Below, piece by piece: positions 41,773-51,630 of a stretch of DNA of 64,000 nt (position 1 is the stretch's first letter; each line of letters starts with the position of its first letter). The stretch covers positions 17,377-81,376 of the forward strand of contig NZ_JBAHUR010000016.1 in the NCBI RefSeq assembly GCF_036689815.1, given 5' to 3'. Source of the stretch: Magnetovibrio sp. PR-2. GTDB lineage: Bacteria; Pseudomonadota; Alphaproteobacteria; Rhodospirillales; Magnetovibrionaceae. The notes under the pieces are model-generated. The model was not told the origin of the DNA. It ran no database searches and saw only the letters and a list, made by a program, of their open reading frames with translations. The position numbers were made by a program, and so were the translations under genes.

Positions 41773-42609
41773 TTACTCTTGAAGAGCCTTTAAGACTTCT
41801 TGGAAGCTCTTCTTTTCAATTTTCGCTTCAGAACGGAGCTGTTCCATAAATTGGTTGCCCAGATCCGTTGACACATCGTTGGTGAGCAGCGTGCGCAGCT
41901 CTTGATAATCGGGAAGTGTCAACGGTCGTCGTTCTTCCACCAAAATCACGTGCCAACCGAACCTGGTTTTCACGGGTATTTGGGAATGCTCGCCTGTGTC
42001 CAAGACGCTTGCGGCCTCTTCGAACTCTTTAACCATTTGGCCGGGAATGAACCAGCCCAGTTTGCCGCCGTTTGCCTTAGTCGGGCCCGTGGAATGCTTG
42101 GACGCCAACTCAGCAAAGTCAGCACCGTCTTCCAGCTCTTCGATCAAGGTTTTGGCGTAATCTTCGTCTTCGACCAAGATGTGACGCGCACGGGTCTCAA
42201 AACGATCTTTGATCGCGTCGATCTGTGCAGCGTAGCGTTCTTTGATCATCTCTTCGGTGACGCGCGCGCTGATATGGCGTTCCAACATCATACGCTGCAA
42301 AAACTGGTTCGAAGCTTGCTCGACCTTGCGTTTGAATTCCGGGGTCTTGTGATATCCCAATTCCCGCGCTTTGCCCGCTGCTAAATGTACGTTCACCAGT
42401 GCTTCCATCAAGATCGGATAGACATCACGCATCGGTGCGACCTGTAATTTGACCGGCAATAGGTTGCGCGCATTATCCACATCAGACAGGCGAATTTCAA
42501 CGCCGTTCACGGTGGCGACCACCGGATCGGTTTCAACAGTTTGGGCTTCGACCGTCGCCGATGCGGAGAACATCAGCACGGCACAAAGAATGATTCGTTT
42601 CAAAAACAT
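41773..42609 (-). CDS. periplasmic parvulin-type peptidyl-prolyl isomerase
   Basis: 278 residues. A signal peptide is visible (MFLKRIILCAVLMFSASATVEA). An N-terminal SurA-like helical part is followed by a PpiC domain near 150-245 (RARHILVEDEDYAKTLIEE, GGKLGWFIPGQMVKEFE, FGWHVILVEERRP). It probably helps fold outer-membrane or periplasmic proteins. It precedes argJ; function beyond fold is inferred. Confidence 0.9.
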   Translation of the reverse strand: MFLKRIILCAVLMFSASATVEAQTVETDPVVATVNGVEIRLSDVDNARNLLPVKLQVAPMRDVYPILMEALVNVHLAAGKARELGYHKTPEFKRKVEQASNQFLQRMMLERHISARVTEEMIKERYAAQIDAIKDRFETRARHILVEDEDYAKTLIEELEDGADFAELASKHSTGPTKANGGKLGWFIPGQMVKEFEEAASVLDTGEHSQIPVKTRFGWHVILVEERRPLTLPDYQELRTLLTNDVSTDLGNQFMEQLRSEAKIEKKSFQEVLKALQE

Positions 42610-42782
42610 CGGTTAAGCTTTTCTCATCACTTCACTTGGCATAAAGCACATCATGTGCGTCTGGACAAGCATTGAGAAGACATCAACGCGAATTTTTCCC
42701 TCAAACAGGGCGTGTAGCCCCTTTCTCCTGCCATGACGTGTGTTACCATGGCGCCGCTTTTCACAGGAAGGATGTCAAGGCT

Positions 42783-43814
42783 TTGACCTTTCGACTTTCA
42801 GCACTGATTGTTTGTGCCTTGGGCTTTTGCGCCTGGAGCTCTCCGGCCTGGGCCGGTGACTTTTTGTTCCAGTGGGACAACGACAAGGTTGCCGACACCG
42901 ACCGCCACTACACCAACGGCATGCGCATCGGTTATGTTCCCGACGACATGTGGGCACCGTTTCAATCCAGCACGGATTTTTTGGTCGCTTGGTTGGGCTT
43001 TGGTGGGTTTGGCGATATTGCGCCTGCACAGCGTGCTGACGGTTGGGTGTTCGGTCAGGATATGTACACACCTGAAGACGTCCTGTCCTACACCCCTGAC
43101 CCCAATGACCGCCCGTATGCAGGCTGGACGTATGTTGGATTGACGTCCTTGGCGCAAACCCAAAATGCTAGCCTGGGCATGGACCAGCAAGACACGCTAG
43201 AGGTCGACATTGGCATCGTCGGGCCCGAAGCCCGTGCTGGAGAAACACAAAACTGGTTTCACCGCCAAATCAATGTTGCCGAATCCAATGGCTGGAACAG
43301 CCAAATCGGCACAGAACCCGGCCTGCTGATCACACGCACAGTCAAATTGCGCTCCCAAACCTGGGACGACTGGAATGATTGGGGACTGGGTGTGGATGCG
43401 ATCCCGCACGCAACCGGGCAGCTGGGCAACATCAAAATCGGCGCTTCGGCGGGCCTGACCTTTCGCTTTGGCCAAAACCTCCGCGAAGATTTTGGGCCGA
43501 TTTACGGCACCTTTGCGATCCCCAGACAGGCCCCGAAATCCTTCGTTTGGGCGTTCTACGCTGGGGCTGAGGGACGCGCGGTCGTGCGCGACATTTTCTT
43601 GGATGGCAACACCCTCAAAGACAGCCCGGACGTGGATCGCAATCCGTTTGTCTTGGAAAGCCGCTTCGGGCTCGTCGGCCATGTCCCGGTGCCTGAGGGC
43701 TGGGGCCTCAAAGGGGCTCGCATGGACCTCAGCCACGTCATCCGCTCGCGCGAGTTTCGTTCCCAAGACAAAATCGACCGCTACGGCAGTTTCAAGCTGA
43801 TTTTGAACTTCTAG
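42783..43814 (+). CDS. LpxR-like lipid A deacylase family outer-membrane protein
   Basis: 343 residues from TTG 42783 (GGAAGG 11 bp before); a GTG at 42738 is an alternative. The signal LTFRLSALIVCALGFCAWSSPAWA precedes the mature start. The family (DUF2219) pattern is DFLFQWDNDKVADTDRHYTNGMRIGYV, NDRPYAGWTYVGL and GEGT-like repeats replaced by strands to a terminal KLILNF, which ends in aromatic F as in beta-barrels. It would remove the 3'-acyloxyacyl group of lipid A. Confidence 0.8.
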   Translation: MTFRLSALIVCALGFCAWSSPAWAGDFLFQWDNDKVADTDRHYTNGMRIGYVPDDMWAPFQSSTDFLVAWLGFGGFGDIAPAQRADGWVFGQDMYTPEDVLSYTPDPNDRPYAGWTYVGLTSLAQTQNASLGMDQQDTLEVDIGIVGPEARAGETQNWFHRQINVAESNGWNSQIGTEPGLLITRTVKLRSQTWDDWNDWGLGVDAIPHATGQLGNIKIGASAGLTFRFGQNLREDFGPIYGTFAIPRQAPKSFVWAFYAGAEGRAVVRDIFLDGNTLKDSPDVDRNPFVLESRFGLVGHVPVPEGWGLKGARMDLSHVIRSREFRSQDKIDRYGSFKLILNF

Positions 43815-44311
43815 GCTGGACTGACAGCCGCACCCACAAACGTTTCCGGTCCTGACGTTTGAACAGGCGCGTCTAAATCATCCTCGTCTAAGCTGAAAAC
43901 CTCCAAGGCACGTGTTTGGCGTTTATACGTTTTGGCGGCCTCTTGCCGGTTGGGATCAAAGGCGTTCGCAAGAATCTCACCCATGCGCGTCATCAAGTCG
44001 ATATCGGCCTTGACCAAACCGTCCCTCAGGGCCAAGTCCACCATGCGATCCAAAGTCATGCAGGCTTCGGCACCGTGGGCAAAACTGGTGCCTTTGATGC
44101 GTGCGCATATGTCATGTGTGACGACGGACAGTCCTTTAAGCGTTTCAGACATATCGCCCGACCGTTCTTGCTCGCCGCACAGCTGGGGTAAAGCCTCTTC
44201 TAACATCCAGCCGATTTTGTAGGCCTGGCGCTGAACCATAAACTCATTGATGCGTTGCTTGGCCATAGTCATCAAACGGCGTTCATGATTTTTGCTGATG
44301 TGGTCGCTCAT
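43811..44311 (-). CDS. helical protein, probably 3' part of a broken receiver-domain gene
   Basis: 166 residues from ATG 44311, without a good ribosome site. The sequence (KQRINEFMVQRQAYKIGWMLEEALPQL ... MRLTRMGEILANAFDP-like) is helical. The same frame continues upstream in phase to 44389 with VDVPLIDVP, which resembles the phosphorylated strand of a receiver domain. It may therefore be the rest of the gene that begins at 44502. Its 3' end overlaps convergent LpxR-like by 4 bp. Confidence 0.5.
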   Translation of the reverse strand: MSDHISKNHERRLMTMAKQRINEFMVQRQAYKIGWMLEEALPQLCGEQERSGDMSETLKGLSVVTHDICARIKGTSFAHGAEACMTLDRMVDLALRDGLVKADIDLMTRMGEILANAFDPNRQEAAKTYKRQTRALEVFSLDEDDLDAPVQTSGPETFVGAAVSPA

Positions 44312-44340
44312 GCGGTGATGCAGCGGATTGGGCACATCAA

Positions 44341-44502
44341 TCAGCGGCACGTCCACCGTGCCCGGGCAACATTGGGCAGGCTCCCGCACGGCGCGACGTT
44401 ATGAAAGCCAGCCCCGTGCAACTGATTAAACAAGTCCGTTCGTAACTCAGAATTTGGTTCGGTGAGCACCACACGAATATTATCAAAATGGGACATGGAC
44501 AT
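44341..44502 (-). pseudogene. truncated receiver-like N-terminus
   Basis: 53 residues from ATG 44502, with AAAGGAGAG before it. MSMSHFDNIRVVLTEPNSEL looks like the first strand and helix of a receiver domain, but it stops after about 50 residues. A frameshift with loss of part of the domain would connect it to 43811-44389. A good ribosome site shows it was once expressed. Confidence 0.5.
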
Positions 44503-44699
44503 GTCATCTCTCCTTTTGTCGGTCATCGTGGGGCACGATTGCCGACTGTTGAGCATTCCCTTCGCTCTTTTTATTCCAAATCCACTTGCACGCACGCCCA
44601 GCAAAGCAGATCGCTTATTTGCCACTCTTAAATTCGTTACGGACCTGCAACATAAAGCCCTTTTCGTTGCATATCCGGAACGATAAAGTCCTTTTTTTA

Positions 44700-44721
44700 G
44701 GGGCACTTAGGTGCCCCTTTT
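44700..44721 (+). terminator. terminator-like hairpin GGGGCAC/GTGCCCC + TTTT
   Basis: A 7-bp perfect stem and 4-base loop, followed by TTTT on the plus strand, with T7 before it. No plus-strand gene ends here, so the transcript it would end is unidentified. Confidence 0.55.
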
Positions 44722-44875
44722 GGATAAGCGTAGTTTTGACCTCTACACACTAAAAGTCAAGTCGCATTGTATGAACTTTATATAAATAAGGTTGTGAGGT
44801 CGATTTGTGAGCATCTCATGATTCACTTTATTCGGCCAAAATGAGAGAAAATTGCAGAAGTTGGGCGGGCATGCG

Positions 44876-44904
44876 TTGACAGACGTCCTTGGCCTCTCTA
44901 ATTC
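44876..44904 (+). promoter_or_regulatory. sigma-70-type promoter of secA
   Basis: TTGACA, 17-base spacer, TAATTC. It lies about 80 bp before the secA ATG. Confidence 0.5.
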
Positions 44905-44984
44905 TGTCTCACCATTGGGGGACCGGGGGCGCTGTTTGCCTTGCGCTCCTTGCCTTTAATCCTACTTCTGAGGCCAGAAAATTC

Positions 44985-47711
44985 ATGCTCGGCGCAATCG
45001 CAAAAAAACTCTTCGGCACTGCCAATGACCGTTATGTCAAAGGTCTGAATAAGCTTGTCGATGCCATCAACGCCATTGAGCCCGAGCTGGAGGGGTTGAG
45101 CGACGACGAGCTGAAGGCACGCACCGGCTGGCTTCAGGGCCGCCTCAAAGACGGCGAAACCTTGGACGACGTTTTGGTCGACGCCTTCGCCACCGTACGC
45201 GAAGCCGCCAAGCGGGTTTTGGAACAGCGCCACTACGACGTGCAGCTGATGGGCGGCATCGTTCTTCACCGCGGTCAAATCACGGAAATGAAAACCGGTG
45301 AAGGTAAAACGCTGACGGCTACTTTGTCGGTATACCTGAACGCCTTGGAAGGCAAAGGCGTGCATGTGGTCACGGTCAACGATTATTTGGCCAAACGTGA
45401 TGCGGAATGGATGGGCGAAGTGTATGGCTTTTTGGGCCTGACGACCTCTTGCGTTGTCCACGGCTTGTCCGACGAAGAACGCAAAGCGGCTTACGGTTGC
45501 GACGTCACCTACGGCACCAACAATGAATTTGGCTTCGATTACCTGCGCGATAACATGAAGTTCACGTTGGAAGATATGGTCCAGCGCGAGTTCAACTACG
45601 CCATCGTTGACGAGGTCGACTCGATCTTAATTGACGAAGCGCGCACCCCCCTGATCATTTCCGGCGCTGCGGAAGATTCCTCCGCCCTCTACATCGCCGT
45701 CAACAACCTGATCCCGAACTTGTCCGCCGCCGATTACGAATCCGACGAAAAAGCCAAATCCGTGACCTTGACCGAAGACGGCAACGAACACGTCGAAAAT
45801 CTCCTGCGCGAAGCGGGCCTGATGAGCGACGGCAATCTGTATGACTTGGCCAACGTCAACTTGGTCCAACACGTCACCCAGGCTTTGCGCGCGCACAAGA
45901 TGCACCAGCGCGACACGGACTACATCGTCCAAGACAACCGCGTCGTCATCATCGATGAATTCACCGGCCGCATGATGGAAGGTCGGCGCTATGGCGAAGG
46001 TCTGCACCAAGCCTTGGAAGCCAAGGAAGGCGTGCAAATCCAAAACGAAAACCAAACTTTGGCGTCCATCACTTTCCAAAACTATTTCCGCATGTATCCG
46101 AAGCTCGCCGGTATGACCGGTACAGCCATGACCGAAGCGGGCGAATTTTCGGAAATCTACACGCTCGAAGTGGTCGAAATGCCGACCCATCGCCCGTGTA
46201 TCCGCGATGACCAAAACGACGTGGTCTACCGAACGGCCAAAGAAAAATACGACGCCATTGTCGATCTCATCGAAGAATGCCAAGAACGCCAACAGCCTGT
46301 CTTGGTCGGTACCGTGTCCATCGAAAAATCGGAATACCTGTCCGGCATTCTCAAAACCAAGAACATCACCCACAACGTCCTGAACGCGCGCCACCACGAA
46401 CAAGAAGCTTTCATCGTCGGTGATGCGGGCCTTCCGGGTGCGGTTACCATCGCCACCAACATGGCGGGCCGCGGCACCGACATCCAGTTGGGCGGTAACT
46501 TGGACCTGCGCATTCAACGCGAGCTGGGCGAAGACCGCTCCGACGCGGACATCGACAAAATCAAATCCGAAATCGCCGCCAACAAAGAAATCGCCATGAA
46601 CGCTGGCGGCCTTTACATCGTTGGTACCGAACGTCACGAAAGTCGGCGCATCGACAACCAGCTGCGCGGCCGCACCGGGCGTCAAGGCGACCCGGGTGCT
46701 TCAGTATTCTTCTTGTCTTTGGAAGACGATTTGATGCGCATCTTCGGGTCTGAGCGCATCGACAGCATGTTGGTCAAACTGGGCTTGGAAGAAGGCGAAG
46801 CCATCGTCCACCCGTGGATCAACAAAGCGTTGGAAAAAGCCCAACAAAAGGTCGAAGCGCGCAACTTTGAAATTCGCAAAAACTTGCTGAAATTCGACGA
46901 CGTCATGAACGACCAGCGCAAAGTGGTTTATGCCGAACGCAAAGAGCTGATGAGCGTCACCGACGTGTCCAACGACATCGTCGGCATGCGTCACGAAATG
47001 ATCGACGATATGGTCAGCCGCGCGATCCCAGAAAAAGCGTACCCAGAAGAATGGGACACCGAGCTTTTGCATGAAGAAGCTCTTCGCGTGTTCGGCCTCG
47101 ACCTGCCCATCGCCGACTGGGCCAAAGAAGAAGGCATCGCAGACCAAGAAATCCGTGAACGCATAACGGACCATGCTGATCGCAAAATGGCTGAAAAAGT
47201 TGCCAAGTACACACCGGAAGTCATGCGCGACGTGGAAAAGAGCCTCTATCTGCAAGTCTTGGATCAGATGTGGAAAGACCACCTGTTGTCGCTGGATCAC
47301 CTGCGCCAAGGCATCGGGCTGCGTTCGTACGCGCAAAAAGATCCGCTCAACGAATACAAGCGCGAAGCGTTCGGCATGTTCGAAGAACTTCTCGCCAACA
47401 TTCAAGACCGTGTGACGACCATTTTGTCCCACGTCGAGCTGCAAATGATGCCGCCCGAAGGCCTCGCGCCGCAAGGCCCAACCAACGTGCAAGAAGGCCA
47501 CCAAGACCCGGCCTTTACCCCAGCGCCCGTGGAAAACGAGCCCGTGCCGGAGCCTGTAGAAAGCGCCAAAAACTTCATCTCCGCCACCCGCAAAGGCGCG
47601 CATGAACGCGACCCGAACGATCCCTCTACCTGGGGGCGTGTGGGCCGCAACGAGCCGTGCCCGTGTGGTTCTGGCAAGAAGTTCAAGCAGTGCCATGGAC
47701 GCGTGGCTTAA
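44985..47711 (+). CDS. secA: SecA, protein-export ATPase
   Basis: 908 residues from ATG 44985. It drives Sec-dependent protein export. The DEAD motor shows [13 protein letters not shown] (Walker A) near 103 and [17 protein letters not shown] (Walker B) near 210. [15 protein letters not shown] lies near 495. The C-terminal SEC-C zinc motif [14 protein letters not shown] is complete. The frame is open 96 bp upstream, but ATG 44985 matches the family start [11 protein letters not shown]. Confidence 0.97.
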   Translation: MLGAIAKKLFGTANDRYVKGLNKLVDAINAIEPELEGLSDDELKARTGWLQGRLKDGETLDDVLVDAFATVREAAKRVLEQRHYDVQLMGGIVLHRGQITEMKTGEGKTLTATLSVYLNALEGKGVHVVTVNDYLAKRDAEWMGEVYGFLGLTTSCVVHGLSDEERKAAYGCDVTYGTNNEFGFDYLRDNMKFTLEDMVQREFNYAIVDEVDSILIDEARTPLIISGAAEDSSALYIAVNNLIPNLSAADYESDEKAKSVTLTEDGNEHVENLLREAGLMSDGNLYDLANVNLVQHVTQALRAHKMHQRDTDYIVQDNRVVIIDEFTGRMMEGRRYGEGLHQALEAKEGVQIQNENQTLASITFQNYFRMYPKLAGMTGTAMTEAGEFSEIYTLEVVEMPTHRPCIRDDQNDVVYRTAKEKYDAIVDLIEECQERQQPVLVGTVSIEKSEYLSGILKTKNITHNVLNARHHEQEAFIVGDAGLPGAVTIATNMAGRGTDIQLGGNLDLRIQRELGEDRSDADIDKIKSEIAANKEIAMNAGGLYIVGTERHESRRIDNQLRGRTGRQGDPGASVFFLSLEDDLMRIFGSERIDSMLVKLGLEEGEAIVHPWINKALEKAQQKVEARNFEIRKNLLKFDDVMNDQRKVVYAERKELMSVTDVSNDIVGMRHEMIDDMVSRAIPEKAYPEEWDTELLHEEALRVFGLDLPIADWAKEEGIADQEIRERITDHADRKMAEKVAKYTPEVMRDVEKSLYLQVLDQMWKDHLLSLDHLRQGIGLRSYAQKDPLNEYKREAFGMFEELLANIQDRVTTILSHVELQMMPPEGLAPQGPTNVQEGHQDPAFTPAPVENEPVPEPVESAKNFISATRKGAHERDPNDPSTWGRVGRNEPCPCGSGKKFKQCHGRVA

Positions 47712-47718
47712 AACTGAT

Positions 47719-49245
47719 TTATCGCTTAAAACGCGGACGATGTGGCAAGTTCAGCTTGGGTAGATCCTTGGCACAGAACTGATCGACGCTGGGATCGCCG
47801 GTGCCGGCCGCGTACGCCAGCCACGTGCGCAAGATACGTGCGTCTTGCAACGTTATCCCATCGTGGTTGTTGGTCTGGTACGGCATTTCCTCTTGGCCGG
47901 CCATGGCTTGGTCCGTCATGTCTTCAAACGTTCGCCAGTCTTGATTGTAGTCCATCACCGGTTCACCGTTTGCGTCAAACTGATTGTATTCGGGGTACGC
48001 CAAGGGAAATTCAGAGCAGCCCCGTTTGATAACCACCTCAATGCCCGGCCGAATTTTTTCGTCCACCAGGCTCTGAAACAGCGCTTGCAGCTCTTTTGCT
48101 TCTTCCAGGCTGCGGCTGTAGACTAGGCCCTTGTACGCACCTTTAATGTTCTCGCGCAGCTCGATATGGCACTTGCGGGAGTTGTCGTTTGGCAGCTCAA
48201 CCCCATCATACAGCCATGCCAACTTCATCAGCTCGACAACGTTGCCCACTTCGATGGATAGCTTAAAACAGCTAAAGCAATATTCGGCGATGGCATTGTG
48301 GGTCTTGAACAATTTCAAATGTCGCGGACAGTTCCACGCCGCCGCTCTGCCCCGCCAGATTTGCGATGTACGGGTCAGCTCCAAGCTGTTGTGTTGCATC
48401 AAGACCTCTTCCGCCGCTTGATATAACTCAACCACCATGTCGTCCGTGATCGGCTGCCCGTCTGCATGCACAAAATGCGTACTTTGCAGCGCCTGATGCG
48501 CTTGGCTGAGCGCGCTATCGTTCTCGGCTTGGCCCTCAACGTGATTGAGGAGTTCCGCCAACAGGTCCATCAATTCCGGATCTTGGGGATTGTTTTTCAA
48601 AGCCCCTTCGACAAACGATATGGTCTTTTCCAGCTCGCCGCGTTTTTTCAAGACATTTACGCCACCCAACACTGCCAGTGAAAACTTCGGATCGCTTGCC
48701 AGCGCGCGTTCAAAGGTTTCCATCGCCGTGTCCAACCGCCCCAGACACATGTAGGCATGCCCGATGTTGTTCAGGGCTTGGCATAAGCCGGGTTTGACCT
48801 TGAGCACGGCCTCGAACTTTTCAATGGCCTGTTCATAGTGCGCAAATTCGTTCAGCAGAATACCTAAGTGAAAAGAGGCTTCGACGTCGCTGGGGTTAAG
48901 CGAAATCGCTTTTCCAAAGGCCGCCTGTGCATGTTCGAAGTCATGCAGGGCGGTATAAGCCTTGCCCAACACACAATGGACTTCGGAGCGCTCCGGCGTG
49001 ATCGCTATGGCTTTTGTGAGCAGCTCTACCGACGATGCATGTTGTCCGGATTGAAATGCCAAAAGCCCCAGCAGGTAGAGCGCATCGGGCTGGCGCGGAT
49101 CGGCTTGAAGAACTTGGCGATAGAGCTGTTCGGCCTCGTGCAGTTGGCCTGCGCGGTGATGCTGTACGGCACCGTTGAGGCTTTGGCCGACGTCAATCGC
49201 CTGCCCTCTACGGCCGCCTTTATTGCGTTTTCCGGATCTAACCAT
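47719..49245 (-). CDS. TPR-repeat protein
   Basis: 508 residues from ATG 49245. At least five tetratricopeptide repeats lie at about 25-230 (AVQHHRAGQLHEAEQLYRQVLQADP, ALYLLGLLAFQSGQHASSVELL, ALNNIGHAYMCLGRLDTAMETFERAL). The C-terminal half is not a known domain to me but contains MVVELYQAAEEVLMQH and a Tyr-rich region. No signal peptide. It is convergent with secA, 7 bp apart. TPR proteins of this kind often serve in glycan or protein assembly, but no role can be assigned. Confidence 0.8.
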   Translation of the reverse strand: MVRSGKRNKGGRRGQAIDVGQSLNGAVQHHRAGQLHEAEQLYRQVLQADPRQPDALYLLGLLAFQSGQHASSVELLTKAIAITPERSEVHCVLGKAYTALHDFEHAQAAFGKAISLNPSDVEASFHLGILLNEFAHYEQAIEKFEAVLKVKPGLCQALNNIGHAYMCLGRLDTAMETFERALASDPKFSLAVLGGVNVLKKRGELEKTISFVEGALKNNPQDPELMDLLAELLNHVEGQAENDSALSQAHQALQSTHFVHADGQPITDDMVVELYQAAEEVLMQHNSLELTRTSQIWRGRAAAWNCPRHLKLFKTHNAIAEYCFSCFKLSIEVGNVVELMKLAWLYDGVELPNDNSRKCHIELRENIKGAYKGLVYSRSLEEAKELQALFQSLVDEKIRPGIEVVIKRGCSEFPLAYPEYNQFDANGEPVMDYNQDWRTFEDMTDQAMAGQEEMPYQTNNHDGITLQDARILRTWLAYAAGTGDPSVDQFCAKDLPKLNLPHRPRFKR

Positions 49246-49283
49246 AGCCCAAGGACTAACATATGGATTACTCAACCCGAAAG

Positions 49284-49312
49284 AAAAAAGGCCGCTCAAA
49301 CAAGCGGCCTTT
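49284..49312 (-). terminator. Rho-independent terminator of accA
   Basis: On the minus strand AAAGGCCGC pairs with GCGGCCTTT around 8 bases and is followed by TTTTTC. It lies 35 bp after the accA stop. Confidence 0.9.
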
Positions 49313-49347
49313 GGTCATTTTGATAAAAGCACAAGCCTCAGCTCACC

Positions 49348-50301
49348 TTAGCTCAGGCCCACCTTGCCCATGTCGAGAAACTTCTCACGACGCTTGGCTT
49401 TAAGCTGACCGCCGTCCAGTGGGGCCAGTTCGGTCAGTTGACGGCCGATTTCTTCGCCCACCGCTTTCATGGCGGCTTGCGCGTCGCGGTGTGCACCGCC
49501 TAAAGGTTCGCTCACCACAGCATCAATGACTTTAAGCTCCAAAAGATCTTGAGCCGTCAGACGCAGGGCCTCAGCCGCTTCACGGTTCATGGCACCGTCA
49601 CGCCACAAGATGGACGCACAGCCTTCGGGCGAGATCACGGAATAAATCGAGTGTTCCAGCATGATCACCGCGTTCGCTGACGCCAACGCAATCGCGCCGC
49701 CCGAGCCGCCTTCGCCGATGACGACGGAGACAAACGGAACTTTCAACTGGAAGCTCACTTCAATGGATTTGGCAATGGCTTCGGCCTGACCGCGCGCTTC
49801 GGCGTCAGCCCCCGGAAATGCGCCGGAGGTATCAACGAAGGTGATGATCGGCATCTTAAAACGATCGGCCATTTGCATCAGGCGTTGGGCTTTGCGATAC
49901 CCTTCCGGTTTCGCCATGCCGAAGTTGTGGGTCACACGGCTTTCGGTGTCTTTGCCCTTCTCAATGCCCAATACCATCACGGAGCGGCCTTGGAAACGCC
50001 CCAGGCCACCGACAATGGCGGCGTCTTCGGCGAATAGTCGATCGCCGGCAAGCGGCGTGAAGTCTTCGATCAGCGTGTCGATGTAATCAACAGCGTGCGG
50101 CCGGTCCTGGTGGCGGGCGACTTGGGCCTTTTGCCAGGGCGACAGTTTGGTGTAGAGCGAAGAAAGTTGCTTTTCCACTTTGGACTGCAACTTACTGACT
50201 TCGTCGGCAATGTTCACTTCGGAACCGGTCAGATGACGCAGTTCTTCGATTTTGCCTTCGAGCTCGGCGATGGGTTTTTCGAAATCGAGATAGTGATGCA
50301 T
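49348..50301 (-). CDS. accA: AccA, acetyl-CoA carboxylase carboxyltransferase alpha subunit
   Basis: 317 residues, starts [21 protein letters not shown]. It forms the alpha subunit of the carboxyltransferase that makes malonyl-CoA. Landmarks are [52 protein letters not shown] and [15 protein letters not shown]. Its 3' end has a strong terminator. Single gene unit. Confidence 0.95.
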   Translation of the reverse strand: MHHYLDFEKPIAELEGKIEELRHLTGSEVNIADEVSKLQSKVEKQLSSLYTKLSPWQKAQVARHQDRPHAVDYIDTLIEDFTPLAGDRLFAEDAAIVGGLGRFQGRSVMVLGIEKGKDTESRVTHNFGMAKPEGYRKAQRLMQMADRFKMPIITFVDTSGAFPGADAEARGQAEAIAKSIEVSFQLKVPFVSVVIGEGGSGGAIALASANAVIMLEHSIYSVISPEGCASILWRDGAMNREAAEALRLTAQDLLELKVIDAVVSEPLGGAHRDAQAAMKAVGEEIGRQLTELAPLDGGQLKAKRREKFLDMGKVGLS

Positions 50302-50340
50302 GGCGGTTTTCTAGCACGCAATTTGGGACCAAAAAAGGGC

Positions 50341-50387
50341 AAAAAAGCACCGCCGCCCAATATGTTGGACAGCGGTGCTGTTTTTTT
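50341..50387 (-). terminator. bidirectional terminator after mcl
   Basis: AGCACCGC (50346-50353) pairs with GCGGTGCT (50372-50379), with an inner CCAA/TTGG stem. T-runs flank both sides (TTTTTT on minus, TTTTTTT on plus). Confidence 0.8.
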
Positions 50388-50426
50388 ACTCTCCAAGCGG
50401 CTTTCAAATGCACAAATTACTGCGCC

Positions 50427-50509
50427 GCTTGGCAAGCGCGACTGCGCGTCGGCGCTTATGCGCCGTGAGCCAAGCGAGCTTAAGCTCGCGCCCGGCGCCT
50501 GAGGGGCAA
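50427..50509. repeat. GC-rich dispersed repeat, copy 2
   Basis: Near-identical core to 39461-39545: GCTTGGCAAGCGCGAC, GGCGCTTATGCGCC and GAGGGGCAA ends. It too lies directly downstream of a minus-strand stop codon. An inner CGAGCTTAAGCTCG palindrome is unique to this copy. Confidence 0.75.
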
Positions 50510-50518
50510 AAATCAAAA

Positions 50519-51499
50519 TTAGCGGTTTTTGATGGCTTCAGCCGTTTTCACCATGACTTCGGCCTGTTTGATGGACGCGATATCGATCAAACGACCGTCC
50601 AACGTCACAGCGCCTTTGCCTTCTTTTTGGGCCTGTTCCATGGCTTCCAAGATGGCTTTGGCCTTAGCGACTTCGGCGTCGGACGGGCTGTAAACTTCGT
50701 TGGCGGCGTCCACTTGGGTCGGGTGAATGGCCCATTTGCCTTCACAGCCCAAGATCGCAGCGCGCATGGCCTGAGCTTTGTAGCCGTCAATGTCACGAAT
50801 GTCGCCAAAGGGACCGTCGATGGGGCGCAGGCCGTTGGCGCGCGCAGCAACCACCATGCGGGCGATGGCGTAGTGCCACATGTCACCCCAGTGGAAGTCA
50901 CGCGTACCGGCGTCATCTAGCGGATCGGTCAGCACACCGTAGCCCGGGTTCGGGCCACCAATGGCGGTGGTGCGGGCTTTGGTGGAGGCTGCGTAGTCGG
51001 CAACGCCAAAGTGCAGAGATTCATTGCGCGGGCTTGCAGCGGCGATTTCGTGCACGTTTTGCATGCCCAGCGCCGTCTCAATAATCATTTCAAAGCCGAT
51101 CTTGTTGGTAAAGCCCTTGGCTTCGCAGATTTGCGTGACCATCATGTCGACCGCATAGACATCGGACGCGGTGCCGACTTTCGGGATCATAATCAGGTCC
51201 AGCTTGTCACCGGCTTGTTCGACGATGTCGACCACGTCACGGTACATGTAGTGGGTGTCCAAGCCGTTGATGCGAACGGAAACGGTTTTGTCACCCCAGT
51301 CCAGATCGTTCAGCGCTTCAATGATGTTTTTGCGCGCTTGCGGTTTGTCGGACGGTGCAACGGCGTCTTCCAAATCCAAGAAAACGGCGTCGGCGGTGCC
51401 ACCTGCGGCTTTTTCCAAAAAGCGGGTGGAGGAACCGGGCACGGCCAGCTCAGAACGGTTGAGGCGCGCCGGGGCCTGTTCGGGAACGGTAAAGCTCAT
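50519..51499 (-). CDS. mcl1: malyl-CoA / beta-methylmalyl-CoA lyase-type protein
   Basis: 326 residues from ATG 51499, starts MSFTVPEQAPARLNRSELAVPGSS. It belongs to the HpcH/CitE family and closely follows Mcl1: VFLDLEDAVAPSDKPQARKNIIEAL, VRINGLDTHYMYRDVVDIVEQAGDKLDLIMIPKVG, GKWAIHPTQVDAANEVYSPSDAEV. It would cleave malyl-CoA and methylmalyl-CoA in the ethylmalonyl-CoA or related C2 assimilation pathway. Single-gene unit with terminator at 50341. Substrate is inferred. Confidence 0.88.
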   Translation of the reverse strand: MSFTVPEQAPARLNRSELAVPGSSTRFLEKAAGGTADAVFLDLEDAVAPSDKPQARKNIIEALNDLDWGDKTVSVRINGLDTHYMYRDVVDIVEQAGDKLDLIMIPKVGTASDVYAVDMMVTQICEAKGFTNKIGFEMIIETALGMQNVHEIAAASPRNESLHFGVADYAASTKARTTAIGGPNPGYGVLTDPLDDAGTRDFHWGDMWHYAIARMVVAARANGLRPIDGPFGDIRDIDGYKAQAMRAAILGCEGKWAIHPTQVDAANEVYSPSDAEVAKAKAILEAMEQAQKEGKGAVTLDGRLIDIASIKQAEVMVKTAEAIKNR

Positions 51500-51630
51500 G
51501 GGGAGGTCTCCCTTAATTATGATTATATAAGTACGTAAAGCCTCGTCCATTTAAACCAAGGTCTGGGGAGAAATCACGCATTTTTTGTGCAGGTGCGAAA
51601 AGATTTTTTTTCTTATTTATTTTCAGACCA

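Larger units (their letters stand above)
44503..44984. other. intergenic region before secA
   Basis: 482 bp without a supportable gene. It holds a terminator-like hairpin at 44700-44721 and a sigma-70-like promoter at 44876-44904. Confidence 0.6.

Noticed and set aside
44889..44984. N-terminal extension of SecA
   Set aside because: The extra 32 residues lack similarity; ATG 44985 matches the conserved SecA start.
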